Shown here: in pieces, positions 45,101 through 57,631 of the stretch
Position numbering within the stretch: position 1 is the stretch's first letter
Layout of the letters: every line of letters begins with the position of its first letter
DNA from: Cymodocea nodosa
Taxonomy: Eukaryota > Streptophyta > Magnoliopsida > Alismatales > Cymodoceaceae
Assembly (NCBI GenBank): GCA_036874045.1
Contig: CM072343.1
Location: 13,536,001 to 13,600,000, forward strand
Reading direction: 5' to 3'
Length of the DNA: 64,000 bases
Translations under genes and position numbers: made by a program
Notes under the pieces: model-generated
Seen by the model: the letters and a program-made list of their open reading frames with translations, nothing else
Told to the model about the DNA's origin: nothing
The model's database searches: none

Positions 45101-46046
45101 TTCTAAAATCTCAAAATTAAGTTGCCTATTTAATTCTTCTTGAATCACATCATCTAGCATATCTCCTTCATCCTCCAAAAAGTCTATAGAATGTAAGGAC
45201 ATTTCTAGCTCTTCAAACTTTTCTGGTTTAAAAAGGTTTAATTGAGTATCCTCATTACCATATGTTAACTTCATAATTCCAGTTTTACAATTTATAACTG
45301 CCCCTAATGTTGCTAAAAATGATCTTCCCAAAATTAAAGACGTATCATTATTTTTATGCTTAATTTGTTGGGAATCCAAAATTACAATATCAATAGGGTA
45401 GATGAAGTTTTTGATTTTAATTAAGACACCCTCTATTTTTCCTCTAGGGTATCTTATACTTCTATCAGCTAATTGAATAACCGTCCTAGGAGTTAAGCCT
45501 TCCAATCCTAAGGATGCAAATATATCACTTGGCATAACATTTATACCAGCACCTAAGTCTATTAAGGTTCTTCCTAGAATGGTATTTCCAATGGTGCATG
45601 ATATAATAGGGATTCTAGGATTAGATAACTTTTTAGGAATTTATGGCAGAAATAGGGAACTACTTTGCTCAACTAAAAAGACCTTCCTAAGAACTTTTCG
45701 CTCTCTTTTCTTAGTACATCAATCCTTAAGAAATTTAGTACAATGTGGTATTTTCTACAATAGATCTAACAAAGGAATGTTAACTTGTACTCTTTCGAAA
45801 ATTTCTCTAATTTTTTCTTGTTTTACAGGTATTGTCCGTTGTAATCTTTCAGGATAGGGTGCTAATTATTGTGATTTAAAAGATTCTTTTTCTTTCATTT
45901 GATTTGTTTGATCATTTTTAGTCTCATTTTCAAATTCATATTTTTCTTCATTGATTTCTATATTTTCGGATATTACATTCTCATTATGATTTTGATTTTT
46001 GCTCTTATCTACCTTCATATTATTTTCATTTTGAATTCTTGGTGGT
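42143..46046 (-). pseudogene. G3 gag-pol: gag end, protease, RT, RNase H, integrase (Athila/Tat-like, fossil)
   Basis: From high to low: the gag-protease linker with PYPERL and VNIPLLDLL (about 45770-45865), the protease LIDLGAGINVMPSDIFASLG (about 45510-45565), LADRSIRYPRGKIEGVLIKI. The RT has WRVCIDYRKLNAVTRKNHFP (about 44535-44595), IFMDDFTIYG (about 44265-44295) and KKGLEVDKAKIEVI. RNase H shows LMCDASDF and YTTTEKELLAVVFALEKF. Integrase shows the HHCC region ([26 protein letters not shown]), the DDE core ([29 protein letters not shown]) and the end VNGQRLRPILK. The motifs place it in the Athila/Tat branch of Gypsy. About five or more breaks are present. Copia C interrupts the upstream end. 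Confidence 0.92.
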
Positions 46047-46051
46047 ATATC

Positions 46052-47696
46052 TATAAGATCGTATGACTACACAAGAGGGGGATGAATTGTGTATTTTCAA
46101 TATTTTCTGAAATATAATTGAAACTTTAAAACTCAAAAACAAGTCGAGACATTGTTTTCATAAAATCATTTTATTCAAGGTTTCAATTACAATATACAAT
46201 TCAATTCTCCTCAGAAATTGTAGATGCAATTATATCTCAATGCCATGTATCATCTAAATAATTTCATAACTACAAACAGAGAAAACTAATTTGCAGAATT
46301 TAAAACATTTCTCCCTATTTGAGATCTTTCTTCTTCTTCTTTTTCTTCTTCAGCAATTCTTCAGTGACGAATATCTTGTCTTTCTCTACTTCATCGAATT
46401 TGCTTTCTTCTGATACTTTAAATCTTTAGTGACATAAATAATACCTTTTTCTGCTTCCCTGAATTTTCTTCTGCCTGAGAGATTTTCCTCGAAGAGGTGT
46501 TTTTGATCCCTGAAAAAGATTTTTCTTTTGGTGTGCAGGGGTAGTTTGATCCTTGAAAAGATTTTTCATTTTGTGTGCAAGGATAATTTGACCAACGAGA
46601 ACTCTATGCCTTTTATATTGTATCTTCATTTCATGCATATCCTTCACGTTTAACCACTACCAGTTTTCCACTTCTTCACGTCTTTTCTTTTTCCTTCATT
46701 GAAATACACACATTCTGACCCACGTTTACATTTCGAATTTTCTTTAATCATCAGTCCTGGATCTCTAAAAAATTTCTTGCAAAATAAACTTTTTCGTCCA
46801 AAAGAAAATTTTCATCAAGTGTAATAAGAAGTCGTTACTTTAATGTTAACTAAACAAGTAACACAAGTATATATATATAACTTAACGAGTTCCTCATGTG
46901 CCATTTCACATGACAAGTACTGTAGCTAACTCAACGAACTAAGTCTGTGGTGTTAAGCTAACTCAACGAACCAGCTTAACCTTTCTTTCGGAAGGTTAAA
47001 CGATAACTCACCGAAAATAGTTTAAGTTTCGGATAGTTACGGATGTAAGTCTTTGAAAAACTTTAACTCACCAATTCAGCAATAAACAAATGTTTTTATA
47101 ATAAGAATTTTACCACGTGCAAAAATAACAACTTAAGTTTATAACGCTAACCTAACGCGTTGCCTTAGTGTTCAATATAGCAACTCAACGCGTTTAGTTA
47201 TGCTAACTTAACGAGTTAAACATGTGCACCTCACGTGATACAATATAGCATTCGTAACTTATAATTTCACCACGTGTATAACACCTAACTTAATGAGTTC
47301 GTCTCTACTTTTACTCACTAACTTAACGAGTTCTCACGTGACCTATTTTAACATTTAAGCCTCTAACTTAAGGTGTTCTCACGTGACCTCTATACATACA
47401 AAACTCTAACTTAACGAGTTGTCTAAACGTGCACTATTCATGATACAAAAGATATAACTTTAAAACATATCATGCTTTTCAATAAAAACACACGTGAACT
47501 TAACGTTTAGTTGAATGAGAAATTAATGCAATGAAACGACTAGTTACTAACTTCAGATCCAATATAGACAAGTATTTATGTGAGTAAGCTTTTTCTGTAT
47601 TAATTGATGATTTTAATTTCTTTTCACAAGCAATAGTAATTGAGCAAATATGATTATTTTCATTCAACACACATCATCAAAACGAAAAACTCAACA
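46052..47696 (-). mobile_element. 3' LTR of Copia C
   Basis: The LTR is 1645 bases and aligns with the LTRs at 29856-31605 and 16163-17778. A TATA box lies at 46609-46617. The adjoining sequence at 47697 (ATCTCTCCCTTTTTGATG) is the reverse of the purine tract. Confidence 0.9.
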
Positions 47697-48290
47697 ATCT
47701 CTCCCTTTTTGATGATGACAAAATCATATTAATTCAATTATGAAATATATTTAACTCAACAAAGCACATTTGTTGGGTTAACTTTTAATTCAACAAACAC
47801 ATTTGTTGACCTAAGTTCACTTAAGCTTATTTCTATTGTTTGTGTAAATTTCACCTCTTAAAACTAAAACTCTCAGATATCAATAATTATTTAAGTATCA
47901 ATTTTCTAATTATCATTTGTCAGATTACAATAACCATTTAAATATCATCTCCCTTTATAATATATGCAATTAATATTTTTCCCCCTTTTTGTCATTAATC
48001 AAAAAGATAATTGCAGAGAATATATATATATATATAGTAAGAGATATATTTACAACAACGATTTCTATAAACAAGAATAATAATTGAACACATTTACAGA
48101 AAAATGTATTGTTCAATGAATTAAACAAACAAAAATACAAACATTACATTTTATATTCAGAAACAAACAAAAACAGTTATCGAGCCCTCCTAAGTATATC
48201 ACTTATAGCATTACATATTTTATCTCCTAGATGCCTAATATCATTTCTGATGTCGTTAAGCACTACATCTAAGTTAGGAGGTAGTTGGGT
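47697..48290 (-). other. Noncoding stretch between accessory frame and 3' LTR of Copia C
   Basis: It starts with the purine tract and contains a TA run (48021-48036). The matching part of element A is 31606-32190. No gene is seen. Confidence 0.6.
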
Positions 48291-50503
48291 TTACTGTTTT
48301 GCTTGAACTGAATAACTTTGTTGTTGTTGTTGTATATGGTCTGTATAGTCAGGTTGTTGTTGTTGTCTTTGAGGTTTATGCATGGCTTGGAATTTTTGCA
48401 AATCTTTAACACTAAATGCTCTCATGCCTTTAGTTTCAGAGGGCCAGTCGGATAAATTCAATTGGTTTGCAAGAATTCTACATACAGCATAACCATAAAA
48501 TAACTTTGAACTCATATGCTATAATTGAGAAGTAAAAACATCAAACCAATTGATTTGAATTCTATTCAGCAGGCCATAAGTTGCATATAAACAACTTCTA
48601 CTGACTTCCAAATTATGTCCAACTCTCTGAAATAAATTTGCATGCAATATATTTGCAATAAACATTGCCTATGCATTCAGATTTTCCATTAATCTCATTT
48701 TAGAATATACATCTGGAATTTTTGATAAAGACTGAATGTTCCATTCCAGTTGTCTAATCATGTCAAATCTGTTTGTAACAACACCTTCATTCTTTAATTC
48801 CAAAACTTCAAAAGTAAACTCAGGAGACAATGTGAACTCCTGTTGATTTATTTGAGTTTTTAGTAAATTTCCATTCTTGACCAGATTGCTATAAAAAGCT
48901 GCAATAAGCTTTGTGTATTGCTTCTATTTCGTTCCTACTGGCAAGAATTGAATGAGGCCTTGAAACTCAAATAGATCTCTTATATCCATCAAATTTCTGA
49001 ACTTTATTGGACAAGCATGCAGAATCTGACATGTAATTAGATTATTGTATTTCTGCAATGCTTATTCAAATCTAAAATGAATTGAATTACCTTGAATTTG
49101 TAATATTGTACACAAAGAAGGTGATACCTAAAGCCGTGATTCAGAGTTTAATTCATCTTCAGGAACCACTTCTTCAAAATAAATGCCATTTTGTTCCTCT
49201 ATCAAAATATTATCTTGAAGCTGCTTAGGTAAGCTTGATTCTTCAGCTTCAATAGTGTTAGGAACATCTTCAATATGCTCAACATTCATCTGTTTAGTCT
49301 CTATAGAATGATCAGAGTACAATGTTTCCATAAATTTTATAGCCAATGTATTTGTCTGTAATTGTTCATTTTGTTCAACAGATATTTCCATTGATTCATG
49401 CTGTGAATTCTCAGACTCTGCTTCTATAGATTCTGTAGAAGGCTGGTTAACTTTTAGCTCTTCTAGAGTCTTAACATTTTCAATATCTGCTACTCTAGAC
49501 AATTCAGCCTGTGAACTAGTTACTGCCTCAACATTGTCAATTAAATCTGCAATAACTTGTTCAATGTTAGGTGCTTGATGCTCAATTTGTCAATTTTTGA
49601 ATCATCAGGACTTGTACTAATAGAAAAACTTAAGCTCATATTTGACTTGTATTTCTTCTCAAGCTTTCTAGCAAGGGAAAATAAAGTCTCATTATCTTCA
49701 TTAGTTTCAGTGTGTTCGGAACTTATGAGTTTATCAAATGCACAATAAGGTACAATGTCTAGACATACACTGTCCTTTGGAAATAAATTTTCATCTGATT
49801 TTCCTTTTTCAATAGACTTTGTTTCCTTAGACATAATTTTTCTGATTTTTCTTCTTCTATAACAAGTGAATCGCTCTTTTTGAAGTATTGCTATTTTCTT
49901 CTAAAATTGTTCCATAAAAGTTTTCTACTTTAATTCTTCGAAGGCACTCTCTATTGCTACGGCCTTTCGAAGACTATCAACTTTTGTTTTATCTACAGCA
50001 ATATTTGATTCTACTTGTTTTGAATATAAAGGAGTAGGGATAGCTGATTTATGCTCTTCCTCAAATGCATGTAGTCTAGTATCGTTTATAGGTATTTGAG
50101 GAGTTCTAGTTGAAGTACCTACACATTTTTCCAAATATTTTGCATACTGCTCGAGAAATGCAATCTCAACACATTTCATTCTGTATTCTCTATCAAATTT
50201 ACTACGAATACCCATGTATGTAATATTTGCATCAGTATTTTGAAGTTCTTGTCTAACTTCATTCAGTATACCTTCAGGAAAGAAATATTCACTATAAATT
50301 TTTGCTAACCTTTTGTCCACTCGAAATATTTTCTTGAACCAAGTGCATGGAATTTCATCATTCTCTATTTCTTTTTCTTTTGCATCTCCTCTGCTTTTGC
50401 CTTTTCCTCTGCCACGACCTTTGTAGAACTTCGAGACCATCGTCGTAGGTTGTAATAGCAACAAGCGAGAAAGATTTTCTTGACAAACTTTACAAATAAC
50501 CAA
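48291..50503 (-). pseudogene. Accessory (envelope-position) frame of Copia C, related to the Gypsy G accessory frame (fossil)
   Basis: The start is probably at 50441, MVSKFYKGRGRGKGKSRGD, a basic stretch that could be a nuclear signal. A Q/E/S-rich acidic middle follows. The globular part shows MDIRDLFEFQGLIQFLPV, LIAAFYSNLVKNG, a LKNEG stretch and a FQRVGHNLEVS...ATYGLLNRIQINWF region (spelled in pieces). The end is glutamine-rich. LFEFQGL, LKNEG, IANIL, QR-GH-LE-S and NRIQINW occur in the same order in Gypsy G1 and G3. SIRE elements are known to carry an extra frame here, often called envelope-like. Function is unknown. It is broken in several places. Confidence 0.7.
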
Positions 50504-52060
50504 AGTGCCTGTGTAGTAAGTGTTTAAATAGGGTTTTAGGCGAATAACTCAACGTGAAGAGAAGTCAGCTTTAGATATTAACTAAATATTGAATAAAGTT
50601 TATTCAATGAAGGTACCCGAAATATTCAAGTAGAACTCGTTGAGTTAACTAACCTAATAAGTAAAACGCTGTCTAGAGGTAGTTTTACACATTACCTTAT
50701 CTAATATAACGTCTAGTTAGTACACTTAAAACAATTTTCGGATGCTTCCAACTGAAACGTTTCGAAAACAACACACATGCTAAACTTAACATTTTCTTGA
50801 GAAGATTGTAAACTATTTGAACATTTTTGTCCTTTGAATCTAAAATAGTTTGTTTGTCTTTTTAAATTATTTCATCAAGATTTTAAGAGGACATTAATTC
50901 AAATTAACCAATATTTGTATCCTGAATTATATTAATCTATTTTTGACATTGTTAATCCTCCCCCTACAAATATACTTCAAATATATTCAATCAAAATACA
51001 AAATATACTTGTAGTGACAATAGATGTTAAGTATAACTATACTTTTAAATTTTCTTTTCAGAGACTTCCGTTATTCTGACATCATCAAAAATGATTTCCA
51101 GAATCAATTCCTACTATATACGAATCAAAACACAACTTTGAACTCAATATGATTAATTCAAGGAGAATAAAAGAATGTATCTCAAATAAACGTTTTCAAA
51201 AGTACTAATGTTGATTCAATAAATCAGTAGCCATTTTGGTAGAAACTATATGCGATTCAAAGATATCTATAATTAATGAAACAATTGTTTTTGTACTATA
51301 AACTAAAGCGCATGTTTTTTTTTTTTTCAAAATTGTAAATATTTTTAATTTTCTTTAAAAGTTAGTTTGAAAAGCTTGAATCATACAAGAGTTTTCTAAT
51401 ATACCCGTGTAATGAGCTTTCAGTCAACAATCCCAGTTCTAATCAGGACCTTAGGTTGCCAGATTTAAAGATTCCTTTTTCAGGACAACAATCCTTGCAT
51501 ACCTATATGCTCAAATACAAAAGGCTCGTGATCAAATTGATCAATAAACTCTCAAAGATTTTCACTTTGTAAGCACTTTTCATTTTAGGCACAGTATATA
51601 TGTATTCCATTAATACAGATGCAATAAAATACAAATCTCATACAATTTTTACTTCTATGATTGTACTGAGAATATGAATCAGTTTCAATAAGCTTATACT
51701 TTTGATTAGCAGTTTAAGATGAGTTACAAATAACTTATTCTACAAGTTTAATCAATTAAGTCAAATTTATGCATGATCATATGCATTTTCCTTGATTCAA
51801 AGAAAACATTTAATCAAAATTTCAGAATGTCAGAAGTATTTAATGTTTTTCATTTACACTTCCACTTAAAATCCTAAAAACCCTTAAAATTGATAAACTA
51901 CTTAAAATCAATAAGATACTACTATGATTTTTCAATAAATACATAGTATCTTAAGCAGCAGTTTACATATTACTTTAGATATTTATGATAAGTATATAAT
52001 ATCTATGAGATGAACAATATCATCTATAAAATTTATCTTTTTATGTGGAGTTTAAGCATT
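50504..52060 (-). other. Noncoding block between pol and accessory frame of Copia C
   Basis: From about 50960 to 51960 it aligns with the 3' noncoding region of Gypsy G3 (about 20625-21600) and partly G1 and G2. The stretch 51360-51570 is best conserved. No coding frame is supported. Confidence 0.7.
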
Positions 52061-55000
52061 TTACGCATCACGTAGCCTACAAATACCTAAATTTAATCTA
52101 ATGTTGCAAAATGTATTTTCGTCTAGAGGTTTTGTAAATATATCAGCTAATTGACTTTTACTAGACACAAATTCAAATGTAATTTTTCCTTTAATTATGT
52201 TATCTCTTAGAAAATGATGTCTAACCTCTATATGCTTTGCTCTTGAATGTAATACAGGATTTTTGGAAAGATTTATTGCAGAACTACTGTCACAATAAAT
52301 CTCAATTGTATCATAAGATAATCCAAAATCTTCTAGGGTTTGCCTTATCCACAGAATCTGAGTGCAACACAGTGCAACAGTAATATATTCAGCTTCTGTA
52401 GTAGAAAGTGCTACACAATTTTGCTTTTTACTAAACCATGACACCAAATTATTTCCCAATAATTAACATGTGCCACTGGTACTCTTTCTATCAGATTTAG
52501 ATCCTGCATAATCAATATCAGTATATCCTATAAGATCTATTGAACTATCCTTAGAATAATACAGTCCAAAATTTTTAGTTCCTTATATATATCTAAATAT
52601 TCTTTTAACTGCAATTAAGTGTGATTCTTTAGGATTAGATTGAAATCTAGCACAAACACACACAGCAAACATAATATCAGGTCTACTAGCAATCAAATAA
52701 AGTAAAGAACCAATCATACCTCTGTATTTTCTTTGATCTATGGATTTTCCTATGTCATCAATATCTAACTTTAAAGAAGTACTCATAGGAGTTCCTCGAA
52801 TCCTTGTATCATTAAAATTAAATTTCTTAAGCATTTCATTTGCAAATTTTTCTTGATTTAAAAATATACCTTTATCCATTTGCTTAATTTGAAGTCCTAG
52901 AAAATATGAAAGTTCACCTATCATACTCATTTCAAACTGATTAGTCATCTCTTCAGAGAATATTTTTATCAACTTATCAGAGGTTACTCCAAAGATTATA
53001 TCATCCACGTATATTTGAACAACAATCTGATCTTTACTATCTCTCTTAATAAATAAAGTTTGATCCACTTTTCCCATGATGTAGCCTTTTTCTATTATAA
53101 AAGTAGATAATCTTTCATACCAGGATCTAGGTTCTTGCTTCAAACCATGTAAGGTTTTCTTCAATTTATACACAAAGTCAGGATTTTTAATATCTTCAAA
53201 TCCAGGTGGTTGTTTTACATAGACTTCTTCATTAATTAAACCATTTAGAAATGCACTCTTTACATCCATTTCATATAATTTCAATTCCATATAACAAGCA
53301 TAGGCCAATAATATTCTAATACTTTCTAACCTAGCCATAGGAGCAAATGTTTCATCATAATCTAATCCTTCTTCCTATGTATAGCTTTGTGCAACTAATC
53401 TAGCTTTATTCCTTATAACTTGACCAGTTTCGTTAGTTTTATTTCTAAAGATCCACTTTGTACCTATTATAGACTGATTTTCTAGTGGAGAGACTAATTC
53501 CCATACATCATTTTTGATGAATTGATTTAGTTCTTCTTGCATTGCCACTACCCAATTTTCATCAGATAATGCTTCTTGTATATTCCTTGGTTCCACCATA
53601 GAAACAAACATACACATACTATTTAGATTTACTGAAGCTCTAGTTTTAACTCCCTCATTAATATTACTAATGACTTGAGTAATGGGATGTGATGAAGAAT
53701 AACACCAATTTCTCTGATCTTCCTTAATATTCTCATCAACATCTGAATGTACATCACTTTCATCATTGGTTTGATCATTTAAGTTTATATTTTTGATTTT
53801 CTTAGATAAAACATCAATCTCTCTATTGATCTCTAACTCTTTTGGAAGATTGATCAAATCATCATTATCAACTATAGATTGAGATTCTCTAAAAGAATTT
53901 TCATTGAAGCTTACATGGAGGGTTTCTTCAATAATCCTAGAAGTCTTGTTATATACTCTATAGGCTTTACTTCTAGTAGAGTAACCTACAAAAATTCCTT
54001 CATCCAATTTGGCTTGAAATTTATCCCTTTTATCTTTAGTATTAAGAATAAAACACTTGCACCCAAATGGTTTCATATAGGAAATTTTTGGAACCCTAAT
54101 AAACATAATTTCAAAAGGAGTTTTATTAACATGAGGTCTTAAATGACTTCTATTAATAACATAACAAGCTGTATTTATTATTTCAGCCCAAAGATTTTAA
54201 GGTAACTTATGTTCATTCAACATAGTTCTGACCATTTCTTGAAGTGATCGATTCTTTCTCTCAACAACACCATTTTGGCACAGTGCTCTTGGAAAAGAAA
54301 ATCTGTAATCAATGCCATGCTCATTACAATAATTATCCATTTGATCATTATCAAATTCAATTCCATGATCACTCCTAAGTTTTTGAATAGAGACTCTATT
54401 CATTTTGAACAAAAGAGCAAAACATTTTAAACTTTTCAAAAACTTCTGTCTTAGATGCTAGAAAATATACCCAACTTGTGTATCTAGAGAAGTCATCTAC
54501 TAAAACAAATACATACCGTTTACCACCAAGACTCATGATTCTTGTTGGTCTAAAGAGATCTATATGTATAAGTTCTAAGACTCTCTTGTTTGAAATATCA
54601 GTTTTGGATTTAAAAGAGTTTTTATGAAGTTTACCTAACTCACATGCATCACACATAAAGTCTTTTGAGTATTTAATCTTTGGTAAACCTCTCACTAAAT
54701 GTTTTTTTGATAATTTATGTAACAGTATCATATTTATATACTCAAGCCTTCTATGCCACAGATATGCATCACTAGTTTCAACTAGCAAACATGAATTTAA
54801 ATTAACTGCACCAGAAGGTAAAGATAAAATACATACAGAACCTTTTCTTTTAGCAATAAACTTAATTTCATTTGTATTTTTATCAATTATTTTGTATACA
54901 TTATCTTCAAACACTACATAATATCCATTTTCAGTTAGTTTTATGACACTCAGCAAATTAAATCCTAGGTTTTCTACATATAGTACATTCGAAATAACAC

Positions 55001-55170
55001 AAGTTGGAGTTATTTGAACATTACCCATACCTATGATTTTACCTTTGCTTTTGTTTCCAAATGTTACACTTCCTTTCATGGTATTTGTAAAATTTTATAG
55101 TAGACTTTTCTATCTAGTCATGTGACTTGACGCTCCACTATCCAAGATCCATTTTAATGTTGTTTCCTCC
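52061..55170 (-). pseudogene. Copia C pol: protease, integrase, RT, RNase H (fossil)
   Basis: From high to low: protease start region (about 55110-55160), FGNKSKGKIIGMGNVQITP and LGFNLLSVIKLTENGY, then the zinc region (LWHRRLEYINMILLHKL, CDACELGKLHKNSFKS). The integrase follows (LELIHIDLFRPTRIMSLGG, FVLVDDFSRYTSWVYFL, LRSDHGIEFDN, QNGVVERKNRSLQEM, KPFGCKCFILNTKDKRDKF, GIFVGYSTRSKAYRVYN). RT shows [54 protein letters not shown] and [19 protein letters not shown]. RNase H shows SWFSKKQNCVALSTTEAEY and YCDSSSAINLSKNP. All Ty1/Copia domains are present in canonical order; several breaks exist. Confidence 0.92.
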
Positions 55171-55181
55171 TACAACACAAA

Positions 55182-56348
55182 TTAAGAAAAACTTTTTCTT
55201 GGTACCCAATGTTGTTGAGGACCAAGTTCATTAAACGCATATTTCTTCTTTTTGTTTAAAAATAGTTTAAGATTATCATTTACATTCTTATTAGTTGTAA
55301 GTACTATAGACTTATTTTTAACATCATACTTACTTATAGCATTATTGCTCTTATAATCATTCTTTTTATTTTCAGATGTAGTATAATCAAGACCAAACCG
55401 ATTTTTATCAGATGTTAATTTATTTTGGTCATGCTCATACATTTCAGTAAATTCATACCAAGATTTTGTACTTGTATTTGAATTTTCAGTGCATACAAAA
55501 TCTTTTTCTACACAAAAATTTTCAGATTTATCACATGTAGAATGAGTAATTAGTCTAATACCAGTGTATTGAATTACATGCTCAGGTTTCTGAATTTTCA
55601 GTTTACTACAATTATTTGAAATTTTAGAAACATTAGAAACTGAATTTCCAGAACAAGAAACAAGATTTTTAGAAACATTAATAATCATGTTAGAAGTACA
55701 ATTTGACAAATCACATTGATTTATATTATTACTACATGATTCATCCCATGAAGTTCCTACTTCTACATATTTATTACATTGTTTCATAATAAAAGGAATT
55801 TTAGTCTTAGATTTACTTGAACTACAACTAATAAATCCTTTATTGGTTTGAGATTCAGGATAATCAAATCCTAAGCCAAATTTATAAGACACTGCAGGGG
55901 TACTAGTTAGTTTGTCTAACTTAGTTTGACTTAAATTCCATTTCTCAATGGTAGAATTTAAATTTATCACTCTCAATTTTAATTTATCTATCTCTAATTC
56001 AAGTTCATTTATATTGTTTCTCAACATTTCATTTTCAAATTCTATCTTTAATTTTTCAACATTTATATTCTGTATTTGTTTATGCAAGATACATTCATTA
56101 AATCTAAATTTTTGCAAATCTCTAGCATGATTTTCATTATCACATTTAAACTTTTCTAAAGTACTAGACAAGAAATAATTTTCTTCTTCCATAATAGATG
56201 AAGATTTTCTAATATTCTTATTTTCCAATTTACATACTTTAAGTTTTTGTAATAATGCATGATAAGCACATAATAATTTATCAAAGTTGAAATATGAATG
56301 ACTTTCAGGATCAGATATTACCCCAGACTCATCTACCATGAAGCACAC
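55182..56348 (-). pseudogene. Copia C linker region between gag and protease
   Basis: An open stretch of 388 codons encodes a coiled-coil-prone N-terminal half (LLQKLKVCKLENKNIRKSS, MLRNNINELELEIDKLKLRV) and an N/S-rich C-terminal half ending FNELGPQQHWVPRKSF. The final phrase is typical for the region just before the Copia protease in SIRE elements. No catalytic motif is seen. Confidence 0.8.
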
Positions 56349-56449
56349 ATGAGCAACATCTTCTAACTCTTGTTCTCCTTCTAAATGTGAAGATTTTGAT
56401 GATAAATCCTCAAATTTAGACTATTCAGACGTGTCATCCCAAGTGACCT

Positions 56450-57430
56450 TCAAAGCCTTTTTCTTGTAAAACTTTTTCTGAGTTTTCTGAGCTGTCTTCT
56501 TCTGATTTGTCCTACTTTGCTTTTAATTTTTCCTCATAGGACTGTTTGGAGAAAGATGACCAGGTTTCTTACAATTCTAACATACATACTTTTTGGATGA
56601 AGAATTCTTGTCATTCAGTGATTTTGATGTTAAGGGTTTATTATTTTTGTTCCTTTGCTGTTTCCTAGCTTTCCATGCTTTCTTGAATTTCCTAGTCAAC
56701 AAAATCAAATCCTCATCACAATCAGTAGATATATCAGAATCTGAATTAATTTCGAAGGCTATTTCTTTCTTCATTTTTAGTTTGTTGTGACTTAGTGATT
56801 CATTTAATTGAACTTCATAAGCTGTAAAATTTCCTATAAGTTCATTCATAGTATAAACATTTAAATCTCGTGATTCCTTAATTGATGTTACTTTCTGAGA
56901 CCATTTAGAACTTAGGGATTTGAGAATTTTCCTCACCAAATCCTTCTGTTCAAATTTCTTTCCTAATCATTTTAAAGAGTTTATGATATCAAGAAATCTG
57001 GAAAACATCTCAGAAATACTTTCGTCTTCATGCATCTTAAAGAGTTCATACTTATGAATCAACATGTTTATTTTAGTCTCTTTAACTTGAGAAGTACCTT
57101 CATGTGAAACTTCTAATGCATGCCACACCTCATAAGTAGATTTATATGCCGACACTTTACTGAACTGTTCATAACTCAATGCAGAAAATAAAATATTTAA
57201 GCCCTTAGCATTCAGAATTTCATTTTCTTTTTCAGTAATTGTCCAAGTATTATAAGGGATAGTTAATGGAGTATATGGTTTAGAAATCATGAACCACAAC
57301 TTATGATCTATACTTGAAGAAAAACGGTCATCCTATATTTCCAATATTCAAAATGTATTCCATCAAATAAAGGAGGATGATTAAGATTTTGGCCTTCATA
57401 TAAAGAAAAATTACCATTTCCAGTAGCCAT
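56450..57430 (-). pseudogene. Copia C gag (SIRE-type, fossil)
   Basis: The start is at 57430 (MATGNGNFSLYEGQ). It is collinear with gag of A: MWFMISKPYTPLTIPYNTW, YEVWHALEVSHEGTSQVK, MNELIGNFTAYEVQLNE, FKKAWKARKQQRNKN and a zinc-knuckle region near 56540-56580. A few breaks are present. Confidence 0.88.
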
Positions 57431-57631
57431 CTTACCTTTAGATTTTTCAACCTATTTGATTTTAAACAGTCTAAAAACTTTAAAACAACTTGAGCCTTAA
57501 ATCAAGAAAGTTAAACGTATGCTCAGATATTAATTTCTGTTTAAAAACAAGGAAGGTAGAATAAGCAATGATATTTAATAAGTTGGTTTCGATTTTATAT
57601 CAAAGATTATTAACAAAGCTCTGATATCACT

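Larger units (their letters stand above)
18641..46051 (-). mobile_element. Gypsy element G3, Athila/Tat-like, with B (and A) nested inside
   Basis: On the minus strand the visible order is pol (46046-42143), spacer, accessory frame (41449-39525 and 26166-25899, split by B), leader, gag (24922-23574), F-box frame (23372-22240), noncoding block, purine tract, 3' LTR. The 5' side is interrupted at 46051 by Copia C, and the 5' LTR lies outside the window. Flanks on either side of B match G1 without a gap, which proves continuity there. A gag frame downstream of pol is unusual; see findings. The element is broken at many points. Confidence 0.75.
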
